Assembly (NCBI GenBank): GCA_050288165.1
Contig: JBNKDG010000013.1
Span: forward strand, 1 to 62,266
Length of the DNA: 62,266 nucleotides
Reading direction: 5' to 3'
From: JAPHTQ01 sp050288165
Lineage (GTDB): Bacteria; Pseudomonadota; Gammaproteobacteria; Thiohalomonadales; Thiohalomonadaceae
Every line of letters starts with the position of its first letter. The first letter of the stretch is position 1. A program made the translations under genes and the position numbers. The notes beneath the pieces are model-generated. The model was not told the origin of the DNA and searched no databases. It was given only the letters and a program-made list of their open reading frames with translations. This document shows, piece after piece, positions 7,663 through 16,716 of this stretch.

Positions 7663-8145
7663 ATGAGCAATATAAAAGTCCAGACCTATAGCAGCGATTA
7701 CGCTAAAGCCGTGGCGGATCTGTTTCACGCGGCGGTACACGCCATCGATCCCGCCCTCTACGACGCGGCGCAAAAGGCGGTCTGGGCGCCAACGCCACCC
7801 GATTACGAATTCTGGGCACGGCGATTGGAGCAGAAGCGCCCCTGGCTGGCATTCATCGACGGTTGTGTCGCAGGCTTTATCGAACTGGATGCTGACGGCC
7901 ACATCGACTGCACCTATGTTCATCCCGACTTCCAGCACCGTGGTGTTGGCACTGCCCTGTATCGGCGACTTGAAAGCGAGGCATTGGCACAGGGAATAGC
8001 GCGTCTCTATGTTGATGCCTCTTTAGCTGCCGAACCATTTTTTGTCAGACAGGGATTTACACGTTTGACGAAGAATAGCGTGAAGAGAGATGGCATCACG
8101 CTGACGAATACTACGATGGAGAAATCTATTGGTAACGGACACTGA
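7663..8145 (+). CDS. GNAT-family N-acetyltransferase
   Basis: A 160-residue GCN5-related acetyltransferase of the YafP-like type. The acetyl-CoA-binding motif A is visible as VHPDFQHRGVGTALYRRLE (about residues 86-104), and a C-terminal FFVRQGFTRL supplies motif B. It transfers an acetyl group to an unknown small-molecule or protein amine in the cytoplasm. It is followed almost immediately by the Crp-like regulator gene, whose ATG lies one base past its stop, so the two may be cotranscribed. Confidence 0.9.
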   Translation: MSNIKVQTYSSDYAKAVADLFHAAVHAIDPALYDAAQKAVWAPTPPDYEFWARRLEQKRPWLAFIDGCVAGFIELDADGHIDCTYVHPDFQHRGVGTALYRRLESEALAQGIARLYVDASLAAEPFFVRQGFTRLTKNSVKRDGITLTNTTMEKSIGNGH

Positions 8146-8146
8146 T

Positions 8147-8743
8147 ATGGTCGGTGAGACGGAAGCAAAGGAGTTGATGCATCAATTGTTACTGACCGTG
8201 ACACCCATTCCGGACAGTGAATGGCAGTGGCTGGCGGCCACACTGGAAGAGTATGAGTACGCAGCGGGTGAACTGCTGTTCAGTCAGGGTGGATACGATG
8301 GCGGGATACATTTCCTGTTGAATGGCCTGGTGCGCTACTTCTATCTGACCGAAGAAGGGGATGAGCACAATCATACCTTTGCAGCCGAAGAGAATCTGGT
8401 CGGGTGCCTGCCTGTGTACACTGGTGCAGGTCCATGTAACTTTAACGTCGAGGCCATTGAGCCGACGCGGACACTGAAAATTCCCTCTGAAATTTATCTT
8501 TCTCTTGATGAACGCCATGAGTGCTGGTTGCGAATGAAGTTGCGTCTGGCGCAACACATGGCGTTACGAAAGAATGCGCGCGAAGCAGCGTTTCTGCTTG
8601 AATCGGCTGAGGCGCGTTATAAAAACTTTCTTGATGACTACAAACATCTGGAAGGACGCATCCCTCAGTATCACATCGCTTCCTATATAGGCGTTACGCC
8701 CGTGGCATTGAGCCGAATACGTAAGCGCGTTAACTCAGGTTAA
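8147..8743 (+). CDS. Crp/Fnr-family regulator with cyclic-nucleotide-binding-like domain
   Basis: A 198-residue protein. The N-terminal half has the beta-roll pattern of cNMP-binding domains (GELLFSQGGYDGGIHFLLNGLVRYFYL, roughly residues 38-70). The C-terminal part has an HTH ending ASYIGVTPVALSRIRKR. No iron-sulfur cysteines of Fnr are present, and the cAMP-contact Arg/Ser pattern of true Crp is not obvious, so the ligand is unknown. I used ATG 8147, one base after the acetyltransferase stop. A TTG at 8129 would overlap that gene. This class often controls stress or redox responses. Confidence 0.85.
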   Translation: MVGETEAKELMHQLLLTVTPIPDSEWQWLAATLEEYEYAAGELLFSQGGYDGGIHFLLNGLVRYFYLTEEGDEHNHTFAAEENLVGCLPVYTGAGPCNFNVEAIEPTRTLKIPSEIYLSLDERHECWLRMKLRLAQHMALRKNAREAAFLLESAEARYKNFLDDYKHLEGRIPQYHIASYIGVTPVALSRIRKRVNSG

Positions 8744-8781
8744 TGCCGCTATGCACACCGCACCCTATTCTGTAAGGCATC

Positions 8782-10167
8782 ATGACAAATGCGGGAGCGG
8801 GGGTATGGCGTATGCAATCGGTAAAGCGGGCAGGGATGGCCATAGTGATGACAATATTGTTGTCGCTGACGAACGGGTGTAGCGATATGGATACGGCGAC
8901 AAAGAACATCTTGGAGCAGGCCGATACGGCATATAGCGAAGGCCGTTTCACCGATGCGCAAACGTTGTATCGCAAGGTGTTGGATGCGGAACCTTCGATG
9001 GGGAGAGTGGCGGGTCAGCTTGGTCTCCTTGCCCTGTGGCGCAATGATCTCGGTAGCGCTGAGAATTACCTGAAAACGGCACAAAAGAACGGGCCATGGT
9101 GGTCACGACGGTGGCCGATTGCCGCGCAGATCAACTATTACCTGGCATTGGCCTATAGCCGTGCGGGTCGTGTTGCTGAGGCAGCGGAACAGTTGCGCAA
9201 GGCGGCGGGTCCGCTGCCGTATGGACCGTTCAAACCACTCAAGGTCAATGCGGACCAACTGGCACTGTTCGACGATGCAAACTTCTATCAGATAGAAGGA
9301 CAGGATGAAGTCGCCGTGCCTTTTGTTATTACCGACCCGCTGCCGGTGGTACAGGTTTCAGTCAACGGTTCCGAGCCGGTTAACTTCTTTGTCGACACCG
9401 GTGGCGAAGGGATAACTCTTGACCACGGTTTTGCTACGGAGGTAGAGGCAAAGATCGTTGGCGAGTACGCGGGGGAATATGCGGGCGGAAAACCAGGTAT
9501 GACTGGTTTTGGCAAGATCGATGAATTACACCTGGGCGAACTGGTGGTCAGGAATATTCCGGTCACTACCCTCGACCTGGCGCCGACCTCACATCGTGTG
9601 TTCAACGATATGCCCATCGGCGGCATTATCGGCACCGGTTTTCTACTACGCTTTCTGGCCACCATCGATTACCCGAAGCAGCGACTATTACTGCGGCGAC
9701 AGGCTAAAACGAAAAGCGAGATCGACAAGCTGCTTGGCCTGAATGGCCAGGAACAGACTTTCCCTATGTGGTTGGTAGCGACGCACCTCATTTTTGCCGA
9801 GGGTTCGGTTAATGATCTGGATAGCTCGCTGATGTTTATCGACACAGGACTTGCCGGTGCCGCATTCATGACTTCAAAGAAGACCTATGCTGAGGCGGGC
9901 GTGGAGATGGATTGGAGCAAACCGATAACCGGTGCGGGTGGTGGCGGTGAGGTGAAGGGGATTACGGTCGCGGTAGAGAAGCTGACCTTGGGCAACGGTG
10001 ACAACCTGTTGTGCAAACAGAACCTGATCGGCGTAGTGACTGAGCAGGACAATTCGATCTTTAACGGCGCTGCGGGGTTCAGGGTGGGCGGTCTGATTTC
10101 ACACCAGTTTTTCCGTGACCATGCGCTGACTTTCGACTTTCGCAATATGCGTTTGATTGTGCAGTGA
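8782..10167 (+). CDS. TPR-containing lipoprotein with two retropepsin-like aspartic protease domains
   Basis: A 461-residue product. Residues 1-33 form a long signal ending LTNGC, a probable lipobox. Residues about 40-135 carry TPR-like helices (ADTAYSEGRFTDAQTLYRKVL, then YYLALAYSRAGRVAEAAEQLRKA). Two aspartic protease half-domains follow, with catalytic FVDTGGEG at D205 and FIDTGLAG at D354. One chain therefore carries both DTG loops and could form an intramolecular retropepsin dimer. It is probably periplasmic or surface exposed. The substrate is unknown, and nothing in the neighbourhood identifies it. A later in-frame ATG is possible as the start. Confidence 0.85.
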   Translation: MTNAGAGVWRMQSVKRAGMAIVMTILLSLTNGCSDMDTATKNILEQADTAYSEGRFTDAQTLYRKVLDAEPSMGRVAGQLGLLALWRNDLGSAENYLKTAQKNGPWWSRRWPIAAQINYYLALAYSRAGRVAEAAEQLRKAAGPLPYGPFKPLKVNADQLALFDDANFYQIEGQDEVAVPFVITDPLPVVQVSVNGSEPVNFFVDTGGEGITLDHGFATEVEAKIVGEYAGEYAGGKPGMTGFGKIDELHLGELVVRNIPVTTLDLAPTSHRVFNDMPIGGIIGTGFLLRFLATIDYPKQRLLLRRQAKTKSEIDKLLGLNGQEQTFPMWLVATHLIFAEGSVNDLDSSLMFIDTGLAGAAFMTSKKTYAEAGVEMDWSKPITGAGGGGEVKGITVAVEKLTLGNGDNLLCKQNLIGVVTEQDNSIFNGAAGFRVGGLISHQFFRDHALTFDFRNMRLIVQ

Positions 10168-10217
10168 CTTGTCCCGGCATATAGTGGGTCCGTTGCCATA
10201 TCAGGGAACGGCACTAC

Positions 10218-11501
10218 ATGAACAAACACCACCAATGGCTGGCGCGGCAACTGCCGCAGTGGGTCGACAAGGCGATCATTAGCGACGCTCAGGCGGCGTC
10301 TTTACGCGCGCTTTATCCGCTGGGTGACAGCATCGGGCTTGGCCGTCTGCTGATCACCGGTATCGCTGCGGTGATGATCGGCCTCGGCGTGATCCTGCTG
10401 TTTGCCTATAACTGGGACGATATGGGCAAGGTCAGCAAACTGGCGGTGATCTTCAGCGGGCTGATCGGTGCACATCTGGCTGCTTTGTTTACGCAACCGC
10501 GTTCCTATGTAGCCAGTGAAAGCCTGTTTGCACTCGGAACGATGTTGATGGGTGCCGGCATTTTTCTGGTCGGCCAGATCTACCATCTCGACAGCCACTA
10601 TCCCGACGCCATCCTCTTCTGGTCACTCGGCGCACTGGCGCTGGCCTGGACATTGCCGTCGCTGACCCAGGCCTTCATGGCGGTTGCATTGATCATCGGC
10701 TGGCATCTTTCCGAGGCAATGGATTTCCAATTTGCTAACCACACCGCGTTGCTGCTGATCCTGATCGGTCTGTTGCCGTTGGTGTGGCGCTTGCATTCGC
10801 CGATGTTGGCACGCTTTATCTCTGCCTCAATCTTCATCAGTATCGGTTTCAGTGTTGGCACCAACGATGCGCAATTGGTGACGACCACCCTGTTACTCGC
10901 CGCTGCCACATTTATTTGCCTGGAGCAGGTGATGTCACAGCAGGGCGAGCGGCTGCGAGAAATTGCTGCCGAACTGGCCAAGCCCGCGTTATGGGTATTT
11001 TTTGTCCTGATCTATCTGATGACTTTTGACGATTTCGGTCATGAGTTTTTGCACATCAAATGGAGAGAGTGTTTCGCCAGCGGTTATTTTATGGCGGCGC
11101 TGTTGGCCAGCCAGGCGGGTTTCTTCTGGTTGCTCTATCGGCGGCGGGTAAATGGCCTGACAGCGCTGGCTGAAACATCGATCGTGCTGGCGCTGTTGCC
11201 GTCGTGGCTCTTGCCGTTGTTTGAGGTCCGTGCGCAACAGCAACTGATTGAAGCGCTGGTCTGGGGCGGTTTCAATTTGCTGCTGTTGGCGGTGAGCGTC
11301 TGGCTGATGGTTGACGGCGCACGCCACGCCAATCGGCAACACATGGTGCGCGGTTCGATTCTCTTCGCCCTGCTGGCAGCGGCCCGTTACACCGATCTGT
11401 TCGACAGCCTGCTGACGCGTGCGCTGGTATTCATGCTGGTCGGTGCGGCGCTGTTTGCGGTGAACCATTTTTATCAGCGCAACAAGAGGGCGACGGCATG
11501 A
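10218..11501 (+). CDS. DUF2157 multi-pass membrane protein
   Basis: A 427-residue inner-membrane protein. A soluble N-terminus of about 45 residues (WLARQLPQWVDKAIISDAQAASLRALY) is typical of the DUF2157 family, followed by about ten hydrophobic helices. It overlaps the next gene by 4 bp (ATGA). DUF2157 and GDYXXLXY proteins are frequently adjacent, implying a shared but unknown role. No catalytic motif can be assigned. Confidence 0.85.
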   Translation: MNKHHQWLARQLPQWVDKAIISDAQAASLRALYPLGDSIGLGRLLITGIAAVMIGLGVILLFAYNWDDMGKVSKLAVIFSGLIGAHLAALFTQPRSYVASESLFALGTMLMGAGIFLVGQIYHLDSHYPDAILFWSLGALALAWTLPSLTQAFMAVALIIGWHLSEAMDFQFANHTALLLILIGLLPLVWRLHSPMLARFISASIFISIGFSVGTNDAQLVTTTLLLAAATFICLEQVMSQQGERLREIAAELAKPALWVFFVLIYLMTFDDFGHEFLHIKWRECFASGYFMAALLASQAGFFWLLYRRRVNGLTALAETSIVLALLPSWLLPLFEVRAQQQLIEALVWGGFNLLLLAVSVWLMVDGARHANRQHMVRGSILFALLAAARYTDLFDSLLTRALVFMLVGAALFAVNHFYQRNKRATA

Positions 11502-12514
11502 ACGGCAAGAAACTTTTCGTCGCGCTTGCCGTGGTGTTCCAGATCGGTGTGGTTGCTACCATGGTGGCCTCACGCGAATGGCTGTTGGCAACCGGCAAAC
11601 CAATGGTCTTCCAGACCGCGCCGATTGATCCGCGTGATATCTTCCGCGGTGACTATGTGCGATTCGACTATCTCTTCTCCGATATCCCATTACGCCAGCT
11701 CGACGAGGCGATCCAGGAACACGGTCTGCGCAAAGGGCAGAAGGTCTATCTCGCACTGGAGACAGACAGCAGCGGAGTCTCCAGCGGGGGAATGCTTCAC
11801 ACTACACCGCCGCAAGGCCCCTATCTGCAAGGGTATGTGACTTCGCACTGGCCCTATCGCCGTTTTGGCAGCCAGGACAAAGCGCAGCACCGCAAGGCGA
11901 TTGCCGATGCCCGGTCGGTGCAGGTGAAATACGGTATCGAACAATATTACGTACAACAGGGCAGTGGCTATGAAATGGAGAAGCTGCGCGGTAGTCGTAG
12001 TGAATTCCAGGTGCCGTTGCTGATCCATGCGGTGGTTTCTGCATCCGGTGAAGCGGCGATCCATTCCTATGAATGGGCCAATATCGCGATCAAGACTCAT
12101 ATTGCCCGCTCGCCAGAACGGGATGCGCCGAATGAAAAGGCCAGTGCGGTGATGGAAATTATCTTGCAGAATCGCGGCGAGAAAGCGCTTACCCTGCCGT
12201 TGCGGGCGGATAACTGTTCCTTTGCTCTGATACCTGATCATTATGCACCGCAGGATGCGCTGGATTTTGCCACGCCGCGCAAGTGCAAGGACAAACCCAT
12301 GCAGACAGTGTTACTGCAACCCGGTAAGACCCATACCGTCACCTTCGATCTCAATCAGCCTCACTGGTGGGTGAAGCAGAAAGGGAAAGCCACGCCGCCG
12401 GGAAAATTGCCATGGGGATACCGCTACCGTGTCCAGTATCGTGGCGAACCTATCGAAGGGATGAATGCCGCCATCGTTTCCAGCGCCTTTCATGGCCGGG
12501 GCAGTATTGACTGA
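11498..12514 (+). CDS. GDYXXLXY-domain protein
   Basis: A 338-residue protein with one N-terminal TM segment (LFVALAVVFQIGVVATMVAS) and the family signature GDYVRFDYLFS at about residues 51-61. The rest is beta-rich and probably periplasmic. The first half matches the GDYXXLXY family that accompanies DUF2157 and DUF4401 membrane proteins. The C-terminal half appears longer than the shortest family members. The 4-bp overlap with the DUF2157 gene shows translational coupling. Function unknown. Confidence 0.85.
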   Translation: MNGKKLFVALAVVFQIGVVATMVASREWLLATGKPMVFQTAPIDPRDIFRGDYVRFDYLFSDIPLRQLDEAIQEHGLRKGQKVYLALETDSSGVSSGGMLHTTPPQGPYLQGYVTSHWPYRRFGSQDKAQHRKAIADARSVQVKYGIEQYYVQQGSGYEMEKLRGSRSEFQVPLLIHAVVSASGEAAIHSYEWANIAIKTHIARSPERDAPNEKASAVMEIILQNRGEKALTLPLRADNCSFALIPDHYAPQDALDFATPRKCKDKPMQTVLLQPGKTHTVTFDLNQPHWWVKQKGKATPPGKLPWGYRYRVQYRGEPIEGMNAAIVSSAFHGRGSID

Positions 12515-12555
12515 TTGAGGTCGCATCCGCCCATCTACGCCGGTTGATTTCACAG

Positions 12556-12577
12556 CGGCTGCTTATCCGAGCAGCCG
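12556..12577. terminator. Stem-loop between the GDYXXLXY gene and hemB
   Basis: Perfect 8-bp stem CGGCTGCT/AGCAGCCG with a 6-base loop, 42 bases after the GDYXXLXY stop. No U-run follows, so it may be a weak or factor-assisted terminator or simply a structured intergenic element. Confidence 0.35.
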
Positions 12578-12661
12578 ATGCAACAACACATTGCACCACG
12601 CTCTCCGGCGCGGTAGCCTCTCACCCCATACTATTCCTATAAGTTAATTCGGGAGTTTCCC

Positions 12662-13678
12662 ATGAGCCGAATCGAAACCAGCCGCGGTGCCTTTCCCTGG
12701 GTGCGCAAGCGCCGTATGCGTCGCGACGATTTTTCCCGCCGCCTGATGCGCGAAAGCACGCTTACCGTCGATGATCTGATCTATCCGATGTTCGTTCTGG
12801 AAGGTAAAAACCAGTGCGAACAGGTGGCATCGATGCCGGGCATCGAGCGCTACTCCATCGACCTGCTGCTGAAAGAGGCGGAGGAGTTGGTCAGGCTGGG
12901 TGTGCCGATGGTGGCGCTGTTTCCGGTGACGCCGCAGGAGAAGAAGAGTCTCGATGCGGCGGAAGCGTATAACCCGGATGGTCTGGCTCAGCGGGCGGTA
13001 CGCGCCCTGCGCGAGAATTTCCCCGAGCTGGGGGTGATGACCGACGTCGCCCTGGACCCCTTCACCACCCACGGTCAGGACGGGATCATCGACGAGAACG
13101 GTTATGTGCTGAACGATGTTACGGTCGAAGCCCTGGTCCGTCAGGCGATCTCCCACGCCGAGGCCGGTGCCCAGGTGGTTGCCCCCTCCGACATGATGGA
13201 CGGCCGTATCGGTGAGATCCGTGAGGCGCTGGAGAGCGAAGGGCACAGCAATACCCGCATCATGTCCTATGCGGCCAAGTATGCCTCCAGCTTCTACGGT
13301 CCGTTCCGCGATGCAGTCGGCTCCGCGGCCAATCTGGGCGGTGGCGACAAACGTACCTATCAGATGGACCCGGGCAATTCCAACGAGGCGCTGTGGGAAG
13401 TGGCGCTGGATCTGGAAGAGGGTGCCGACATGGTGATGGTCAAACCGGGCATGCCCTATCTGGATATCGTACGCCGGGTGAAAGATGAATTCGGCGCACC
13501 GACTTACGCCTATCAGGTCAGCGGTGAGTACGCGATGCTGATGGCGGCGGCGCAGAACGGCTGGCTCGACGAGCGCAAGGTGGTGATGGAAGCATTACTG
13601 TCATTCAAGCGCGCCGGGGCTGATGGCATCCTGACATATTTCGCCAAGCGCGTAGCCAGCTGGCTGGCAGAGCGCTGA
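12662..13678 (+). CDS. hemB: Delta-aminolevulinic acid dehydratase (porphobilinogen synthase)
   Basis: A 338-residue cytosolic enzyme that condenses two 5-aminolevulinates to porphobilinogen in haem, sirohaem and cobalamin synthesis. The two Schiff-base lysines lie in the YAAKYASSFYGPFRDA and VMVKPGMPYLDI motifs. At the metal site the sequence reads DVALDPFTTHGQDG, lacking the three cysteines of zinc-dependent enzymes, so it belongs to the magnesium/aspartate-rich type known from Pseudomonas. A good GGGAG precedes the ATG. It stands alone between the GDYXXLXY gene and the phosphate-uptake pair. Confidence 0.97.
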   Translation: MSRIETSRGAFPWVRKRRMRRDDFSRRLMRESTLTVDDLIYPMFVLEGKNQCEQVASMPGIERYSIDLLLKEAEELVRLGVPMVALFPVTPQEKKSLDAAEAYNPDGLAQRAVRALRENFPELGVMTDVALDPFTTHGQDGIIDENGYVLNDVTVEALVRQAISHAEAGAQVVAPSDMMDGRIGEIREALESEGHSNTRIMSYAAKYASSFYGPFRDAVGSAANLGGGDKRTYQMDPGNSNEALWEVALDLEEGADMVMVKPGMPYLDIVRRVKDEFGAPTYAYQVSGEYAMLMAAAQNGWLDERKVVMEALLSFKRAGADGILTYFAKRVASWLAER

Positions 13679-13708
13679 AATTCTACTCATGTGGCTCGAT
13701 AGGGTGTT

Positions 13709-13769
13709 AAAAACAGGCTCAAAATGCTCATTTACTATTCGTGTAAACTGCGCTTTTTCGCCTGTTTTT
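13709..13769. repeat. Nested inverted-repeat element downstream of hemB
   Basis: AAAAACAGGC (13709-13718) pairs exactly with GCCTGTTTTT (13760-13769). Inside it TTTAC/GTAAA (13731-13735 and 13743-13747) forms an apical stem, and the A-rich and T-rich segments between can pair imperfectly, giving one long 61-base hairpin. The right arm ends in a T-run, so it may act as the hemB terminator on the plus strand. The layout also resembles small dispersed palindromic repeats. Confidence 0.6.
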
Positions 13770-13891
13770 GCCTTCTCTCGTGCTCACCTGAGCGAATTTC
13801 AGCCGCTTGCCAGAATCGTATGAGAAAAAAGGGTGTGCTGTGTTGTTTCTAGCCACTATACTGCGCGCAATTTGAGGGGGAGGAGACTCGT

Positions 13892-14572
13892 ATGTCACCT
13901 AAAAGCTACATTTTCAGCATGTTCGGCACCTCGCCGGTGCGGCCGATGCAGCAGCATATGGCCAAGGTGCAGGATTGTATCAATGAACTGATCCCGTTCT
14001 TTGAGGCCGCTCTGGCCGGTGACTGGGATAAGGCTACTGAAGAGCAAAAGAAGATCTCCGAACTGGAAGGCGCTGCGGATGAGTTGAAGCGCGAGTTGCG
14101 ACTGCATTTGCCCAAGGGGCTGATGATGGCCATGTCGCGCCGCGATCTGCTGGAGACGCTGACCATGCAGGACCGCATCGCCAACAAGGCCAAGGATATC
14201 GCCGGGTTGATGCTGGGCCGCAGGATGACCTTCCCCGCCGATGTCGGCCCGTTGATGCTCAGTTTCGTCAAACGTTGTATCGATGCCTCGGCCCAGGCGC
14301 AGACCGTAATCAATGAGCTGGACGAACTGGTTGAAACCGGTTTCCGCGGCCTTGAGGTGGCGTTGGTGGAATCGATGATCACTCGTCTCGATGAAATAGA
14401 GAGTGACACTGATCGCATCCAGGTAGAGGTGCGAGCCAAGTTGTATGCACAGGAAAAGGATCTGCCGCCGGTGGATGTAATGTTCATTTACCGGATTGTT
14501 GAATGGATTGGGGATCTGGCTGACCTGGCACAGCGCGTGGGTAGTCGTCTGGAAGTGATGCTCGCACGCTAG
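13892..14572 (+). CDS. PhoU-like DUF47 (TIGR00153) protein partnered with PiT
   Basis: A 226-residue, largely helical protein of the DUF47/TIGR00153 group, distantly PhoU-like. It opens with the family's typical SPxxPMQQHM-like region (SMFGTSPVRPMQQHMAKVQ) and continues through helices bearing acidic residues (ELEGAADELKREL; EIESDTDRIQVEV) that would bind metal ions. It lies 10 bp upstream of the PiT transporter gene, the usual arrangement, and is thought to modulate that transporter. The start is preceded by GGAGGAG. I see no Pho box ahead of it. Confidence 0.93.
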   Translation: MSPKSYIFSMFGTSPVRPMQQHMAKVQDCINELIPFFEAALAGDWDKATEEQKKISELEGAADELKRELRLHLPKGLMMAMSRRDLLETLTMQDRIANKAKDIAGLMLGRRMTFPADVGPLMLSFVKRCIDASAQAQTVINELDELVETGFRGLEVALVESMITRLDEIESDTDRIQVEVRAKLYAQEKDLPPVDVMFIYRIVEWIGDLADLAQRVGSRLEVMLAR

Positions 14573-14582
14573 GGGTAGTTCG

Positions 14583-15833
14583 ATGGAATACGCATTAATT
14601 TTTATTGGCCTGGCCTGTATTTTCGGTTTTTTCATGGCCTGGGGCGTCGGTGCCAACGACGTGGCCAATGCCATGGGTACCTCGGTCGGCTCCAAGGCTG
14701 TCAGCATCAAGCAGGCCTTTATCATTGCCGCCATCTTTGAATTTGCCGGTGCCTATCTGGCCGGCGGCGCGGTAACCAAAACCATCCGCAAGGGCATGAT
14801 CGATGCCGACGTTTTTGTCGGTAGTCCGGAACTGGTGATCTACGGCATGCTGGCCTCATTGCTGGCAGCTGGCATCTGGCTGCTGGTCGCCTCCCGTGCC
14901 GGTTGGCCGGTCTCCACCACTCACTCCATCGTTGGCGCCATCGTCGGCTTCTCCGCGGTTGGTATCGGTGTCGATGCGGTACAGTGGGGCAAGGTGGGCA
15001 CCATCGTGATGAGCTGGGTGATCTCCCCGGCGATCTCCGGCATCGTCGCCTACTGGCTCTTCGTCAGCGTACAGCGATTTATTCTCGACACCCCCAATCC
15101 ACTGCAAAACGCCAAACGTTATGTTCCCATCTACATCTTCCTGGTCGGCTTCATCATTGCCCTGGTGACTATGTTCAAGGGACTGAAGCATGTCGGTCTG
15201 CATTTGAGTACCCAGGAGAACTACCTGATTGCCGCAGGGATCGGTCTGCTGGTGATGGTGATCGGTATCTTCTTTATTCGTCGCCTGAGTTTTGATCCGG
15301 CCGCCGATGCCGACTTCCACTTCGCCAATGTGGAGAAGGTGTTCGGGGTATTGATGATCTTTACCGCCAGCGCCATGGCCTTTGCCCACGGTTCCAACGA
15401 CGTGGCCAATGCGGTCGGACCGCTGGCGGCGGTAGTGAGTGTGGCGCAGACCGGTCTGGTCTCTTCCAATGCGCCGATGCCTGCGTGGATTCTGTTGCTG
15501 GGTGGTGCGGGTATCGTGATCGGTCTGGTCACCTATGGCCACAAGGTTATCGCCACCGTCGGTACCGGTATTACCGAACTGACCCCCAGCCGCGGTTTTG
15601 CCGCTACCCTGGGCGCCGCGGGCACCGTGGTTTTTGCCTCCGGTACCGGCCTGCCCATCTCCACCACCCATACCCTGGTGGGTGCGGTGTTGGGTGTCGG
15701 TCTGGCCCGTGGTATCGCCGCACTCAACATGAATGTGGTACGAATGATTTTCCTCTCCTGGATCGTGACCCTCCCCGCAGGGGCGATTCTGGCGATTCTG
15801 TTCTTCTACATACTCAAGGGCATCTTTTCCTGA
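14583..15833 (+). CDS. Low-affinity inorganic phosphate transporter, PiT family
   Basis: A 416-residue polytopic inner-membrane protein. The PiT duplication is clear: the motif GANDVANAMGTSVGSKA near residue 23 recurs as GSNDVANAVGPLAA near residue 274, and STTHS recurs as STTHTLVGAV. It couples phosphate or metal-phosphate uptake to the proton gradient. The upstream DUF47 protein is its probable regulator. The following gene aroE begins 16 bp downstream and may be in the same transcript. Confidence 0.96.
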   Translation: MEYALIFIGLACIFGFFMAWGVGANDVANAMGTSVGSKAVSIKQAFIIAAIFEFAGAYLAGGAVTKTIRKGMIDADVFVGSPELVIYGMLASLLAAGIWLLVASRAGWPVSTTHSIVGAIVGFSAVGIGVDAVQWGKVGTIVMSWVISPAISGIVAYWLFVSVQRFILDTPNPLQNAKRYVPIYIFLVGFIIALVTMFKGLKHVGLHLSTQENYLIAAGIGLLVMVIGIFFIRRLSFDPAADADFHFANVEKVFGVLMIFTASAMAFAHGSNDVANAVGPLAAVVSVAQTGLVSSNAPMPAWILLLGGAGIVIGLVTYGHKVIATVGTGITELTPSRGFAATLGAAGTVVFASGTGLPISTTHTLVGAVLGVGLARGIAALNMNVVRMIFLSWIVTLPAGAILAILFFYILKGIFS

Positions 15834-15849
15834 CGGAGGATAAAACAGC

Positions 15850-16677
15850 GTGTCCAGGCCAGATCAATATGCGGTGATGGGGAACCCCATCGGTCACAGC
15901 AAGTCACCGCTGATTCACTCGTTGTTTGCCGAACAGACCGGGCAGAAGCTGGAGTACCGCGCCATTCTGGCTGAACTGAAACAGTTCAACGAAGCGGTGC
16001 GCGCATTTCAGGAAGAGGGCGGCAAGGGTTTGAACGTTACTGTGCCCTTCAAACGCGATGCCTGGCGTCTGGTGGATGAGCGCAGTGAGTGCGCCGAGCT
16101 TGCCGGTGCGGTCAACACCATCGTAGTCCGCGAAGACGGTACTCTCTACGGCGATAACACCGACGGTGTCGGTATGGTGCGTGATATACGTGACAACCTG
16201 GGCGTCACCATCACTGGCAAAAAGGTGTTACTGCTCGGTGCCGGCGGTGCGGTGCGTGGGGTGCTCGGTCCGCTGTTACAGGAGAATCCGTCCATCGTGG
16301 TGATCGCCAACCGTTCCCAGGAGCGTGCCCAGGAACTGGCCGATGCCTTCGAGGAGCAAGGTAAGGTTGAGGGCAGCAGTTTCGAGGATTTAGATGGCAG
16401 CCGTTACGACATCGTGATCAACGGCACCTCTGCCAGCCTCAAGGGCGAAATGCCGCCGCTGCCGGAAGGTATTCTGGCCAAGGGCGCTTTCTGCTACGAC
16501 ATGATGTATGCCGCCGAACCCACCGTGTTTCTACGCTGGGCCGATGACGAAGGTTGCGACAAATTGAGCGACGGTCTGGGAATGCTGGTCGAGCAGGCCG
16601 CCGAATCGTTCAATATATGGCGTGGGGTTCGACCGCAGACCGCGGCGGTGATCAAGGCGGTGCGCAAACAGCTCTGA
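15850..16677 (+). CDS. aroE: Shikimate dehydrogenase (NADP)
   Basis: A 275-residue cytosolic enzyme reducing 3-dehydroshikimate to shikimate in aromatic amino acid synthesis. Visible motifs are substrate-binding NPIGHSKSPLIHS (about residues 12-24), catalytic Lys in NVTVPFKRDAW, Asp in DNTDGVGMVRD, and the nucleotide-binding GAGGAVRGV. The start is a GTG at 15850 with GGAGG eight bases upstream. It ends just before an efficient-looking terminator. It lies directly after pit, which may reflect simple readthrough. Confidence 0.97.
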   Translation: MSRPDQYAVMGNPIGHSKSPLIHSLFAEQTGQKLEYRAILAELKQFNEAVRAFQEEGGKGLNVTVPFKRDAWRLVDERSECAELAGAVNTIVVREDGTLYGDNTDGVGMVRDIRDNLGVTITGKKVLLLGAGGAVRGVLGPLLQENPSIVVIANRSQERAQELADAFEEQGKVEGSSFEDLDGSRYDIVINGTSASLKGEMPPLPEGILAKGAFCYDMMYAAEPTVFLRWADDEGCDKLSDGLGMLVEQAAESFNIWRGVRPQTAAVIKAVRKQL

Positions 16678-16682
16678 AAATA

Positions 16683-16709
16683 AAAACCATCCCGAAGGAT
16701 GGTTTTTTT
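16683..16709. terminator. Bidirectional rho-independent terminator
   Basis: AAAACCATCC (16683-16692) and GGATGGTTTT (16697-16706) form a 10-bp stem with a CGAA loop, flanked by A-run and T-run. It lies between the convergent aroE and RRM-protein genes and can stop transcription from both sides. Confidence 0.9.
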
Positions 16710-16716
16710 CGTCGCG

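Noticed and set aside
13800..13891. Pho box ahead of the DUF47/PiT operon
   Set aside because: No pair of CTGTCA-like repeats with 11-base spacing could be found.
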